Source of the DNA: Ectopseudomonas oleovorans
GTDB taxonomy: Bacteria; Pseudomonadota; Gammaproteobacteria; Pseudomonadales; Pseudomonadaceae
DNA length: 64,000 nt
Reading direction: 5' to 3'
Assembly (NCBI RefSeq): GCF_003052605.1
Contig: NZ_QASO01000042.1
Span: 56,535-120,534, forward strand
Position numbers and translations under genes: made by a program. Under the pieces are notes generated by a model. It did not search any database. It was not told the DNA's origin and saw nothing but the letters and a program-made list of their open reading frames with translations. The first letter of the stretch is position 1. Each line of letters opens with the position of its first letter. Below, one piece after another: positions 27,112 to 37,877 of this stretch.

Positions 27112-27618
27112 TCAGCTCGCGGCGGGCTGTTCCGGCATCGCCGAGGAGTGGTGCTTGAGGATTTTCCACTCGCCATCGACCTTCTGGTAAACAAAGGTGT
27201 AGCGCGCCTGCACCTGGCGCACCGCATCGCCCTGGGTCAGGGCGAAGGTGTAAACCCCCGAATCCACCGCTGCATCCGGGCCGATCTGGCGAATTTCACG
27301 CATGTTGATAGTGCCGACCGGCTTGGCCTGTAAGAAATGGTCGAAATAGTCCTGGATTGCCTCATGGCCTACGCGCACCCGATTCGATACCGTGGGCTGC
27401 AGCACGCCGTTGTCGGCGTACAAGGCAGCGACCTTGGCCGAGTCGCCAGTCTGCAAGGCGGCGTTCCAGCGCTCGAACAGGCCGGCGATCTGCTGCTCCT
27501 GCGCATTGCTCGGGGCGGTTGCCGTTTCCGTGTAGACATAAGGCGCATCGGCCGCCTGAACCAGCGGCACGGATAGGGCAAATACCAGGGCACAGCTGCT
27601 GAACAAGGGTTTCAACAT
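27112..27618 (-). CDS. Secreted NTF2-like (DUF4440/SnoaL-type) protein
   Basis: The protein has 168 residues with a signal peptide (MLKPLFSSCALVFALSVPLVQA), so it is periplasmic. The mature part is an NTF2-like cone fold of the SgcJ/EcaC type: the helical FERWNAALQTGDSAKVAAL segment, a beta-rich centre with GHEAIQDYFDHFL, and a C-terminal WKILKHHSS. The function is not known. It is convergent with the YheT gene and divergent from the kinase cluster. Confidence 0.85.
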   Translation of the reverse strand: MLKPLFSSCALVFALSVPLVQAADAPYVYTETATAPSNAQEQQIAGLFERWNAALQTGDSAKVAALYADNGVLQPTVSNRVRVGHEAIQDYFDHFLQAKPVGTINMREIRQIGPDAAVDSGVYTFALTQGDAVRQVQARYTFVYQKVDGEWKILKHHSSAMPEQPAAS

Positions 27619-27782
27619 GGTTGAATCTCCGGCTATTGAAAGACGCCACCAGCATGCAGGCCGCCCAGCGCAGGCACATCGGCCAGGTGGAGACGGCGGT
27701 CTATGCCAGGTGGCAGATGCCGGACGCGGTTCAATTTATTAGCCTGCGCCGTCGGTTGACGCGCCAAACCCTGGAGATCCGG

Positions 27783-28952
27783 ATGCAGCACACCCCACCT
27801 GACAGCGTACTGGCCCTGCGCGCCGATTACCGCCAGGCGGAAAGCCGCGCCGCGCGCCTGCGCCTGCTGGTGGAAAGCGGCCGCGCCCTGAATGCGCTGC
27901 CCTCCGCCGAGAGTGGTGCGCTGGCCCTGCAACGGGCCTGCAGCTTCTGCGCCATGGATGGTGGCGTACTGCTGCTCAGGCATGCCGATGGCAGCCCGAG
28001 CCGCAGCGCCGGCTTCGGCCCGGCTGCCTTGCAACAACAACTCGCTACTTTGCCCTGGCAAGACGCAGCCCAGGTGTTCGCAGCGCCGCTGCCGGAGGTT
28101 GCCCTGGCGCTCTGCCTACCCTTGCATGCGGCTTCGGGCGAAGTATTCGGCGCCCTGCTGCTGGGCAACGCCAGCGCCATGCGCGGCCCCGACGCGGAAG
28201 ACCTCGAAGCCTTGCAACTGCTCGCCACCCTGCTCGCCGGGCATCTGCATAACGGTGAGCTGCTGGCCGCCCTGAGCCTGCGCGAACGCAGCATGTCGGA
28301 GCTGGTACACCAGCAGATGACCGCCCAGGAGGACGAACGCGCACGGGTGGCCTATGACCTGCACGACGGCCTGGCGCAGACCCTGGCCGGGCTGCATCAG
28401 CACCTGCAGGGCTTCGCTCAGCATCGCCAACTGAATGACGACTTGCGTGCCGCCCTGGCGCCCATCCTGCAACTGGCGCAGCGCAGCATGGGCGAGACGC
28501 GTCAGGCCATCAGCGGGCTGCGCCCGACCCTGCTGGATGATTTTGGTCTGGCGCCGGCACTGGACCGTGAACTTGACCGCCTGCGTGCCCAGGGCCGCCA
28601 GGTGCAGTGGCTGCGCCGTGCCCCCCAACGGCTGCGCCCGGCGGTGGAGATCGCCCTGTTTCGCATCGGCCAGGAGGCCATCAACAACATCTGCAAGCAC
28701 ACCGCCAGCGGCGCGGTCAGCCTGGATCTACATCTCGACGACGACACCGCACGGTTGCAGGTGGAGGATCGCGGCCCCGGCTTCGCCATCACGCAGAAAC
28801 CAGATCCCGGCGAAGGCGGCATGGGCCTGGTGGCCATGCGCGAACGCTGCCTGCTGCTTGGCGGTCAGTTCACCTGCCACAGTCAGCCAGGCCAGGGCAC
28901 CCGTGTATTGGCCAGCATTCCACGCGCCCTGGCGGATGAGGACAGCCCATGA
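27783..28952 (+). CDS. Cytosolic NarX-type sensor histidine kinase (GAF-HisKA_3)
   Basis: The protein has 389 residues and no transmembrane segment. A GAF-like sensor domain (about 20-160) is followed by HisKA_3 with the phospho-acceptor H194 in the YDLHDGLAQT motif, then a HATPase with N-box NNICKH and DRGPGF. The ATG at 27783 has GGAG seven bases upstream; the frame is also open to 27621 without a clear ribosome site. It overlaps the next gene by four bases and should phosphorylate that LuxR-type regulator. The signal is unknown. Confidence 0.9.
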   Translation: MQHTPPDSVLALRADYRQAESRAARLRLLVESGRALNALPSAESGALALQRACSFCAMDGGVLLLRHADGSPSRSAGFGPAALQQQLATLPWQDAAQVFAAPLPEVALALCLPLHAASGEVFGALLLGNASAMRGPDAEDLEALQLLATLLAGHLHNGELLAALSLRERSMSELVHQQMTAQEDERARVAYDLHDGLAQTLAGLHQHLQGFAQHRQLNDDLRAALAPILQLAQRSMGETRQAISGLRPTLLDDFGLAPALDRELDRLRAQGRQVQWLRRAPQRLRPAVEIALFRIGQEAINNICKHTASGAVSLDLHLDDDTARLQVEDRGPGFAITQKPDPGEGGMGLVAMRERCLLLGGQFTCHSQPGQGTRVLASIPRALADEDSP

Positions 28953-29611
28953 ACGAACCGATTCGCCTGCTGCTCGCCGACGACCATGAAGTGACCCGCG
29001 CCGGCTTCGCCGCGATGCTCACCGACTGCCCGGAATTCAGCATCGTCGGCCAGGCGGTGGACGGTCGCCAGGCGCTGGAACTCTGCGAGCGCCTGCAACC
29101 GGATATCGCCATCCTCGACATCCGCATGCCAGTACTCAACGGGCTGGCCACGGCGCGCCTGCTGCACGAGCGCCTGCCGGCGATCAAGGTGCTGCTGTTC
29201 ACCATGTACGACAGCCCCGACCACCTGGAAGCGGCGATCGGCGCCGGTGCCGTCGGCTACCTGCTCAAGGACGCCAGCCGCCAGGAAGTCATCGACGGCC
29301 TGCGCCAGGTGGCAGCAGGCCAGAGCGCCCTCAACGGCATGGTCAGCGCGCAACTGCTGCGCCGTGTGGTCGAACGCAGCCAGAGCGGCGCGGCCAGCAA
29401 CGCGCTGACGCCACGCAAGCGCCAGGTGCTCGGGCTGGTTGCAGGCGGTTTCACCAACCGCGAGATCGGCGAAAAGCTGGGCATCGCCACCGGCACCGCC
29501 AAGGCCCACGTCGAACGGGTGATCGGCAAACTTGGGGTCGCCGACCGCACCCAGGCCGCCGTGCAGGGCATCGCCCTGGGCCTGGTGGCCCCGACGGAGC
29601 GCCAGCCGTGA
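28949..29611 (+). CDS. NarL/LuxR family response regulator
   Basis: The protein has 220 residues with an N-terminal receiver: acidic pocket D11-D12, phospho-acceptor D57 (ILDIRMP) and K107 (YLLKD). A C-terminal LuxR/GerE helix-turn-helix covers about 148-210 (LTPRKRQVLGLVAGGFTNRE). It is translationally coupled to the kinase upstream (ATGA) and to the hybrid kinase downstream (ATGA), so it is the probable output of the cluster. Confidence 0.94.
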   Translation: MNEPIRLLLADDHEVTRAGFAAMLTDCPEFSIVGQAVDGRQALELCERLQPDIAILDIRMPVLNGLATARLLHERLPAIKVLLFTMYDSPDHLEAAIGAGAVGYLLKDASRQEVIDGLRQVAAGQSALNGMVSAQLLRRVVERSQSGAASNALTPRKRQVLGLVAGGFTNREIGEKLGIATGTAKAHVERVIGKLGVADRTQAAVQGIALGLVAPTERQP

Positions 29612-31959
29612 AGAGCCTGTTCAGCCGCTGGACCGACCGTCCACTGCGCAGCAAGAGCCTGGTGATCATCGCCCTGCCACTGGCCGTATTGCTGATCTCG
29701 CTGGTGCTGGTGTACGTCACCGAGCGCCAGACCTCTCGGGTCGAGGACGACGTGCGCCGTGCGCTACGCGTACAGGGCGACGTGCAGGCGGTGCACAGCC
29801 TGCTGGCCGAAGCAGCGGCCAGCGTGCGCGGTTACCTGCTGATTCAGCGCAATGATTTTCTGCCATCCTACCGCAGCGCCGTGGAACGCATCGACAGTAC
29901 GCTGCGACGTCTCGATGCGGACATTCGCGACCCGCAGATGCGCAGCAGCCTGGAGCGTCTGCGCCCGCTGATCGTGATCAAGCTGGAAGGCCTGGAACAG
30001 CTCAAGACCCTGGCCAGCAACGCCGAGCGCGCGGCGATGACGCGCATCCTGGTGGACAACAAGCATGTGCTCGACGCCCTGCGCCAGGAAATCCAGCAGA
30101 TGCTCGACCGCGAGCAGACCCTGCTCGACGAGCGCAACGCCGAAGCCAGCGCGGTACGCTCGCGCATGCTCCTGGCCACCGGCCTGGCTGCCATGTTCGG
30201 TGTGCTCGGTGCGCTGTTCGCCGTGGTGCTGCTGTCCACCGGCATCGTCCAGCGAGTGCAGCAGGTCGAGCGCAACGCCCGGCGCCTGGCCCTGGGCCAG
30301 CCGCTGATCCCCCATGGAGCCGCAGCCGACGAGATCGGCCAGCTCGCCGCCAGCCTGGAGGAGGCCGGGCAACTGCTGGCCGAACGCGAACGCGCCTTGC
30401 GCGACAACGAGGAGCGCCTGCGCCTGATCATCGACGGGGTCAAGGAATACGGCATCTTCGGCCTCGACCCCAACGGCCACGTCACCTCCTGGAACACCGG
30501 CGCCGAACGCATCAAGGGCTACAGCGAGGCGGACATCCTCGGTCGCCACTTCTCCCTGTTCTACCCACCGCAGGCCCGCGACACCGCGCCCTACCTGGCC
30601 CTGCAGGCGGCCACCCGTGAAGGCCGCTACGAGGAAGAGGCCTGGCGCCAGCGCCGCGATGGCTCGCTGTTCTGGGCCAACGTGGTGATCACCGCCCAGC
30701 GTGACGCCAGCGGCACCTTGCGCGGCTTCTCCAAGATCACTCGCGACATCACCGACCGGCGTAATGCCGAGGCCGCCCTGCGCACGGCCCGCGAAGAAGC
30801 GGAAAACGCCAGCCGGGCAAAAAGCGAATTTCTCTCGCGCATGAGCCACGAGCTGCGCACGCCGCTCAATTCCATTCTCGGTTTCGCCCAGTTGCTGGAA
30901 ATGGACACGGGCACGCCGGCGCAACAGGCCCAGGTACGTCATATCCTGCGCGCCGGCCGGCACCTGCTGGGGCTGATCAATGAGGTGCTGGATATCGCCC
31001 GCATCGAATCCGGACGCCTGGCAATGAGCCCCGAGCCCTTGGCGCTGCGACCACTGCTGCAGGAGGTCAGTCTGCTGCTGTCGCCACAGGCCGACAGTGC
31101 CGACATCCGCCTGCGCCTGCCAGACGACCTGGCAACAACACTCTGCGTGCAAGCTGACCGCCAGCGCCTGGTGCAGGTGCTGCTCAACCTGCTGTCCAAC
31201 GCGATCAAGTACAACCACCCTGGCGGCCATGTCGAAGTGCGGGTGCAGGCCAATAGCGACACCGTCACGTTGAGCGTGATCGACAACGGCCCCGGTATCG
31301 CCGCCGAGGACCTGGAGCGTCTGTTCATCCCCTTCGAGCGCCTCGGCGCCGCAGCCAGCGAGGTGGAGGGCACCGGTCTGGGCCTGGCCCTGAGCAAGAG
31401 CCTGCTGGAGCAGATGGATGGCAGCCTCGGCGTGCGCAGCACACCCGGTGAAGGCAGCACCTTTAGCCTGACGCTGCCACGGGCTCAGGTGCATGAAGGC
31501 CTGCTGCCGGCACCGGCCGCGGCACCACCGCCTGCGGCCAGCGACATCGCCCCGCCGGAGCGGCCGCTGCGCGTGCTGTGCATTGAAGACAACCTGTCCA
31601 GCCTGGCGCTGATCGAGACCCTGCTGTCGCGCTGGCCGCAGGTGCAGGTGATTTCGGCCATGCAGGGGCAGCTCGGTCTCGACCTGGCCTGGCAGCACCG
31701 CCCCGAGGTGATCCTGCTGGATCTCGACCTGCCCGACCTCTCGGGGCAGGAAGTACTCAAACGCCTGCGCCTGCACCCCAGCAGCAGCGATACACCCGTG
31801 CTGCTGATCACCGCCGACGTCAGCGCCGGCACCCGGCGCGACCTGCAGCAGGCCGGCGCCACCGCGGTGCTGAGCAAACCCCTGCACGTACCGACCTTTC
31901 TCGCCGCCCTGCGTCAGCATCTGGATGTCGCCACGCCCACACCGCCTCTCGGAGCCTGA
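29608..31959 (+). CDS. Hybrid sensor histidine kinase (CHASE3-HAMP-PAS-HisKA-HATPase-REC)
   Basis: The protein has 783 residues. It has a transmembrane helix at about 17-37, a periplasmic CHASE3-like domain (about 41-180, with ASVRGYLLIQRNDF), a second helix at about 187-211, HAMP to about 264 and a PAS/PAC domain at 271-385. HisKA follows with H414 (SHELRTPLN), then HATPase with N-box NLLSNAIKYN and DNGPGI, and a C-terminal receiver with D705 (LLDLDLP). The full kinase plus receiver suggests intramolecular relay and then transfer to the downstream receiver or a phosphotransfer protein elsewhere. Confidence 0.93.
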   Translation: MKSLFSRWTDRPLRSKSLVIIALPLAVLLISLVLVYVTERQTSRVEDDVRRALRVQGDVQAVHSLLAEAAASVRGYLLIQRNDFLPSYRSAVERIDSTLRRLDADIRDPQMRSSLERLRPLIVIKLEGLEQLKTLASNAERAAMTRILVDNKHVLDALRQEIQQMLDREQTLLDERNAEASAVRSRMLLATGLAAMFGVLGALFAVVLLSTGIVQRVQQVERNARRLALGQPLIPHGAAADEIGQLAASLEEAGQLLAERERALRDNEERLRLIIDGVKEYGIFGLDPNGHVTSWNTGAERIKGYSEADILGRHFSLFYPPQARDTAPYLALQAATREGRYEEEAWRQRRDGSLFWANVVITAQRDASGTLRGFSKITRDITDRRNAEAALRTAREEAENASRAKSEFLSRMSHELRTPLNSILGFAQLLEMDTGTPAQQAQVRHILRAGRHLLGLINEVLDIARIESGRLAMSPEPLALRPLLQEVSLLLSPQADSADIRLRLPDDLATTLCVQADRQRLVQVLLNLLSNAIKYNHPGGHVEVRVQANSDTVTLSVIDNGPGIAAEDLERLFIPFERLGAAASEVEGTGLGLALSKSLLEQMDGSLGVRSTPGEGSTFSLTLPRAQVHEGLLPAPAAAPPPAASDIAPPERPLRVLCIEDNLSSLALIETLLSRWPQVQVISAMQGQLGLDLAWQHRPEVILLDLDLPDLSGQEVLKRLRLHPSSSDTPVLLITADVSAGTRRDLQQAGATAVLSKPLHVPTFLAALRQHLDVATPTPPLGA

Positions 31960-31961
31960 CC

Positions 31962-32441
31962 ATGAACCACCCAGCGCCCGCCGACGATTTTCGTATCCTG
32001 GTGATCGATGATCAGCCCGCCAACCTCGAGCTGGTCGAACAACTGCTGGCCCGCGAAGGGCTGCACAACGTGCTCTGTTGCACCGACCCGGCGCAGGCTC
32101 TGGCGTTATTCAGCAGCTTCGAGCCGGATCTGCTGATTCTCGACCTGCACATGCCCGGCCTGGACGGCTTCGCCGTGCTCGAACAGCTGCAGCGGCGCAT
32201 TCCCGCCGACGATTACCTGCCGATTCTGGTGCTCACCGCCGATGCCACGCGCGAAGCCCGGCTGCGCGCGCTGGCGCTGGGCGCGCGCGACTTCATCAGC
32301 AAGCCGCTGGATGCCATCGAGACCTTGCTGCGGGTATGGAATCTGCTGGAAACCCGCGCGCTGTATCGCCAGTTACGTCGCCTGCAACCCGACCAGCCGC
32401 CCTTACGGGCCAGGCCAGTGGCGCTGGGCAACAGTAGCTGA
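31962..32441 (+). CDS. Single-domain response regulator
   Basis: The protein has 159 residues: one receiver domain with D16-D17, phospho-acceptor D61 (LILDLHMPG) and a conserved lysine (FISKPLD), plus a short basic tail with no recognisable output domain. It starts two bases after the hybrid-kinase stop, so it is the fourth member of the same transcript. It may be a phosphate sink, a relay intermediate or a protein-interaction regulator. Confidence 0.9.
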   Translation: MNHPAPADDFRILVIDDQPANLELVEQLLAREGLHNVLCCTDPAQALALFSSFEPDLLILDLHMPGLDGFAVLEQLQRRIPADDYLPILVLTADATREARLRALALGARDFISKPLDAIETLLRVWNLLETRALYRQLRRLQPDQPPLRARPVALGNSS

Positions 32442-32446
32442 TCGCC

Positions 32447-33103
32447 TCAGAGCACCTGCTCCAGCGGCACATACAGGCGGCCGTACAGCGCTTCGACCGC
32501 CGCGCGCGCGGCGGGGGCGATATAGCCGCCCTCCAGCGCCAGCACCTGGTAGATGCCGCGGCGTAGCATGTCCTGGCTGAGGTTGTCCGGGCTGGCGCCC
32601 GCCGTGCAGAGAAAGCGCACCCAGGAGGTCATGATGATCCAGGCGTTGAGCGTCAGCGCCTCGATCTGCGCCGGCGTCATCAGCAGGATGCCGGCCTCGA
32701 CGAAGCCCTGATAAACCGACTGCGCGCCTATCAGGCAGCGCCGGGCGAAGGCGCGGTAACGCTCGGCCAGCTCGGCGTCGGATTCCAGCAGGTGCTCCAG
32801 GTCGCGGTGCAGGAAGCGGTAGTGCCACATCGCTGCCAGCAGCGCCTCCAGATAGAAGGTCTTGTCCTCCACCGTCAGCGCGCGGCCTTCGGGCAGGCGC
32901 AGGAAGCTGTCGACCTGCGTTTCGTACTGGGCGAACAGCTCGGCGATGATCATCTGCTTGTTGCGGAAGTGGTAGTACAGGTTGCCCGGCGATATGCCCA
33001 GGTGCGCGGCGATATGGTTGGTGGTGACGTTGCGCTCACCCTGGGCGTTGAACAGGGCCAGGCTCTCGGCAACGATGCGGTCGCGGGTCTTGGGTGGCGC
33101 CAT
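32447..33103 (-). CDS. laoR: TetR family regulator LaoR (of laoCBA)
   Basis: The protein has 218 residues from the ATG at 33101-33103 (MAPPKTRDRIVAESLALF). The N-terminal TetR helix-turn-helix includes TTNHIAAHLGISPGNLYYHF; the C-terminal ligand domain is helical. It is divergent from the aldehyde dehydrogenase gene, the position of LaoR (PA0367) in P. aeruginosa, the repressor of long-chain alcohol oxidation genes. A TetR-style inverted repeat overlaps the laoC promoter. Assignment rests on synteny plus family. Confidence 0.85.
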   Translation of the reverse strand: MAPPKTRDRIVAESLALFNAQGERNVTTNHIAAHLGISPGNLYYHFRNKQMIIAELFAQYETQVDSFLRLPEGRALTVEDKTFYLEALLAAMWHYRFLHRDLEHLLESDAELAERYRAFARRCLIGAQSVYQGFVEAGILLMTPAQIEALTLNAWIIMTSWVRFLCTAGASPDNLSQDMLRRGIYQVLALEGGYIAPAARAAVEALYGRLYVPLEQVL

Positions 33104-33239
33104 AACGCAGCTCGATCTCGACTTCAAAAGTGGCAAAGGTACAGGCGAAACAGCCGGAGTGTTACCCCCCCGATGCATCCCCCAGGCCCTGACAGGCCTT
33201 TGGTTAGGGTGCAGCGATGACGGCTGCGCGGCATCCTAT

Positions 33240-33268
33240 TTGACACATTAGAGTAATTGCTCTAAAAA
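33240..33268 (+). promoter_or_regulatory. Putative laoCBA promoter
   Basis: TTGACA (33240-33245, perfect -35), a 17-base spacer and TAAAAA (33263-33268). It is the only strong promoter-like match in the 462-base gap between laoR and laoC. Confidence 0.6.
33248..33265. promoter_or_regulatory. Putative LaoR operator
   Basis: TTAGAGTAATTGCTCTAA is an inverted repeat with perfect 6-base arms and a near-symmetric AT-rich centre (16 of 18 positions symmetric). It lies between the -35 and -10 of the predicted laoC promoter, the classic site for a TetR-family repressor. Confidence 0.65.
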
Positions 33269-33306
33269 TCCAGCTTAGCCTAATCGCGGCTTATAGCCGC
33301 CTCCAG

Positions 33307-33539
33307 CAGGCTGTTTAAAAACGTCGGCGACGACTGCATGGATGCAGGAGGTAGAGCGAAGCAGGAAGCCCGAGCCGAGGCAGTCAGCGCAATACCGATG
33401 GCGGCCCCGCAAAAACAGGCAAAAATCGGTCGGAGTCGCGCTCGACTTTACAAGTTGTAAATGAGCATTTTGATCGGACTCGCGCACGAGCCTGTTTTTA
33501 ACGCAGCGATGACAACGCAGATAGTTTTTCAACAGCCTG
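33307..33539. mobile_element. MITE-like element in the laoC leader
   Basis: Terminal inverted repeats CAGGCTGTTTAAAAA (left) and GTTTTTCAACAGCCTG (right, one mismatch within the arm) bound a 233-base non-coding element. It contains an internal palindrome around TTTACAAGTTGTAAA and the segment GAGCCTGTTTTTAACGCAG shared in near-identical form with the element at 13531-13663. The left part recurs at 26041-26092. It ends 26 bases before the laoC ATG. Confidence 0.75.
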
Positions 33540-33565
33540 CCCGCTGGAACGTCGAGGAGAAACCT

Positions 33566-34996
33566 ATGGTCGCCGACATCGCCTACCTGCAGCACAGCCA
33601 GCAGCAGATCAACCAGCTGGACAGCACCTTCGCCCTGCAGCGTGCGGCCTTTGCCGCCAACCCGATGCCATCGGCCGAGCAGCGCATGCAGTGGTTGAAA
33701 TCCCTGCGCGAGCTGCTGACCCAGCAGCAGGACGCGCTGGTAGCGGCGATCTCCGAGGACTTCAGCAACCGCTCGGCCGACGAGACCCTGCTCGCCGAGC
33801 TGATGCCCAGCCTGCACGGCATCCACTACGCGAGCAAACGCATCAGGAAGTGGATGAAGCCCTCGCGACGCAGCGTCGGCCTGCAGTTCATGCCCGCCGC
33901 GGCCAAGGTCATCTACCAGCCGCTGGGCGTGGTCGGCATCATCGTGCCGTGGAACTACCCGCTGTTTCTCGCCATCGGCCCGCTGACCGGCGCGCTGGCC
34001 GCCGGTAACCGGGTGATGATCAAGATGAGCGAATCCACCCCGGCCACTTCGCAACTGATCAAGGATCTGCTGGCACGCGTCTTTCCCGAGGACCTGGTCA
34101 GCGTCGCCCTGGGCGAGGCAGAAGTCGGCATGGCCTTCTCCAAGCTGCCGTTCGACCATCTGCTGTTCACCGGTGCCACCAGCATCGGTAAGCACGTGAT
34201 GCGCGCCGCTGCCGAGAACCTGACCCCGGTGACCTTGGAGCTGGGTGGCAAGTCGCCGGCCATTGTTTCCGCCGACGTGCCGCTGGAGCACGCCGCCGAG
34301 CGCATCGCCTTCGGCAAGACCCTCAACGCCGGGCAGACCTGCGTAGCGCCGGACTACGTGCTGGTGCCGCGCGATCGCATCGACGGCTTCGTCAGCGCCT
34401 ACCGCGACGTCGTGCAGCGCTTCTATCCGCAGCTCAAGGACAACCCCGACTACACCGCGATCATCAACGAGCGACAGCTGGCCCGCCTCAATGGCTACCT
34501 GCAGGATGCCGAAGCCAAGGGCGCGCGTATCGTCTCGCTGTACCCAGAAACCCAGGGCCGGCGCCTGCCGCAGAGCCTGGTGCTGGACGTCAGCGACGAG
34601 ATGAAGCTGATGCAGGACGAGATCTTCGGCCCGCTGCTGCCGGTGGTGCCCTACGACCGTATCGAAGACGCCTTCGCCTACGTCAACGCGCGGCCACGGC
34701 CGCTGGCGCTTTACTACTTCGGCTACGACAAGCGCGAGCAACAGCGCGTGCTGCACGAGACCCACTCAGGCGGCGTGTGCCTGAACGACACCCTGCTGCA
34801 CGTGGCGCAGGACGATATGCCGTTCGGCGGCATCGGCCCGTCCGGCATGGGCTATTACCACGGCCATGAAGGTTTCCTGACGTTCAGCAAGGCCAAAGGC
34901 GTGTTCATCAAGCAGCGCTTCAACGCCGCGCGACTGATCTACCCGCCTTACGGCAAGGCGATCCAGAAGCTGGTCTACAAGTTGTTCGTACGCTGA
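33566..34996 (+). CDS. laoC: Aldehyde dehydrogenase LaoC (coniferyl aldehyde dehydrogenase-like)
   Basis: This NAD(P)-dependent aldehyde dehydrogenase has 476 residues. Catalytic residues are C259 (NAGQTC) and E225 (LELGGKSP); the cofactor-binding PWNYP and FTGATSIG are present. The ATG at 33566 has GAGGAG upstream. It matches PA0366 (LaoC), which oxidises the long-chain aldehyde made by LaoA. Sequence-only naming would be coniferyl aldehyde dehydrogenase; the laoB-laoA neighbours favour the alkanol role. Confidence 0.88.
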   Translation: MVADIAYLQHSQQQINQLDSTFALQRAAFAANPMPSAEQRMQWLKSLRELLTQQQDALVAAISEDFSNRSADETLLAELMPSLHGIHYASKRIRKWMKPSRRSVGLQFMPAAAKVIYQPLGVVGIIVPWNYPLFLAIGPLTGALAAGNRVMIKMSESTPATSQLIKDLLARVFPEDLVSVALGEAEVGMAFSKLPFDHLLFTGATSIGKHVMRAAAENLTPVTLELGGKSPAIVSADVPLEHAAERIAFGKTLNAGQTCVAPDYVLVPRDRIDGFVSAYRDVVQRFYPQLKDNPDYTAIINERQLARLNGYLQDAEAKGARIVSLYPETQGRRLPQSLVLDVSDEMKLMQDEIFGPLLPVVPYDRIEDAFAYVNARPRPLALYYFGYDKREQQRVLHETHSGGVCLNDTLLHVAQDDMPFGGIGPSGMGYYHGHEGFLTFSKAKGVFIKQRFNAARLIYPPYGKAIQKLVYKLFVR

Positions 34997-35001
34997 TCCA
35001 C

Positions 35002-35019
35002 ACGGGCAGCGCCCGTTTT
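35002..35019 (+). terminator. Short terminator-like hairpin between laoC and laoB
   Basis: ACGGGC and GCCCGT form a 6-bp stem with a 3-base loop, followed by TTTT, six bases after the laoC stop. It could reduce expression of laoBA relative to laoC. Confidence 0.5.
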
Positions 35020-35038
35020 ACGCCTGGTGATAACAACA

Positions 35039-35584
35039 ATGAACGACACCACCCTGAACACGCCGCAGCTGTCGCGGCGCAACCTGCTCAAGGTCGGCCT
35101 GCTGGGCACGGCGCTGCTCGGCACCGCCGGGCTGACCGCCACCATCAGCGGCTGCTCGGCCAGTACGCCGGCCAGCGGCTACCTGATCCTGCGCAGCAGC
35201 GATATGCCCTTTCTGCGCGCGCTGATCCCGGTGATGCTCGACGGCGCCGTGACCGCGCAGCAGATGCCGCAGGCCATCGACGGCACGCTCAAGAGCCTCG
35301 ACACCAGCCTGGCGCACCTGTCGCCGGAGATGCGGGGGCTCACCGTGCAGCTGTTCGACGTACTCGCCCTGCCCATCACCCGCGGCCCGCTGACCGGGGT
35401 GTGGGGCAGGTGGGACAAGGCCAGTGGCGACGACGTGCGGCAGTTCCTCACCCGCTGGCAGAACAGCAGCCTGAGCCTGCTGCGCATGGGCCACGCCTCG
35501 CTGTTGCAGTTGGTGATGATGGCCTGGTACAGCCGCCAGGAGGCCTGGGCGCATTGCGGCTATCCAGGGCCACCTACGGTCTAG
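35039..35584 (+). CDS. laoB: Tat-exported small subunit LaoB
   Basis: The protein has 181 residues. The N-terminus has the twin-arginine motif SRRNLLK (12-18) and a hydrophobic core, then SGC with cysteine 39, a possible lipobox. The mature part is helical and resembles small subunits of GMC-type dehydrogenases. It is encoded directly before the GMC oxidoreductase, which lacks a signal, so it may carry it through Tat as a hitchhiker (inference). The start is ATG 35039; AACAACAA overlaps it and could bind Hfq/Crc. Confidence 0.82.
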   Translation: MNDTTLNTPQLSRRNLLKVGLLGTALLGTAGLTATISGCSASTPASGYLILRSSDMPFLRALIPVMLDGAVTAQQMPQAIDGTLKSLDTSLAHLSPEMRGLTVQLFDVLALPITRGPLTGVWGRWDKASGDDVRQFLTRWQNSSLSLLRMGHASLLQLVMMAWYSRQEAWAHCGYPGPPTV

Positions 35585-35586
35585 TT

Positions 35587-35638
35587 GTAGGAGCCGGCTT
35601 GCCGGCGATTGCTGGATCGCCGGCAAGCCGGCTCCTAC
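35587..35638. repeat. Perfect REP-like palindrome between laoB and laoA
   Basis: Perfect 23-base arms beginning GTAGGAGCCGGCTTGCC enclose a 6-base loop. It is located three bases after the laoB stop, inside the operon, and is a different repeat family from the one at 843-902. Confidence 0.9.
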
Positions 35639-35675
35639 CAGGGCTGCGCTGTCCATAACAACAAGAGAATTCGAA

Positions 35676-37861
<2,186 letters not shown>

Positions 37862-37877
37862 GCAAGATCGACTTTTA

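Noticed and set aside
29764..31920. 718-codon minus-strand open frame opposite the hybrid kinase
   Set aside because: No recognisable domain and compositionally an antisense shadow; the plus strand has a complete kinase.
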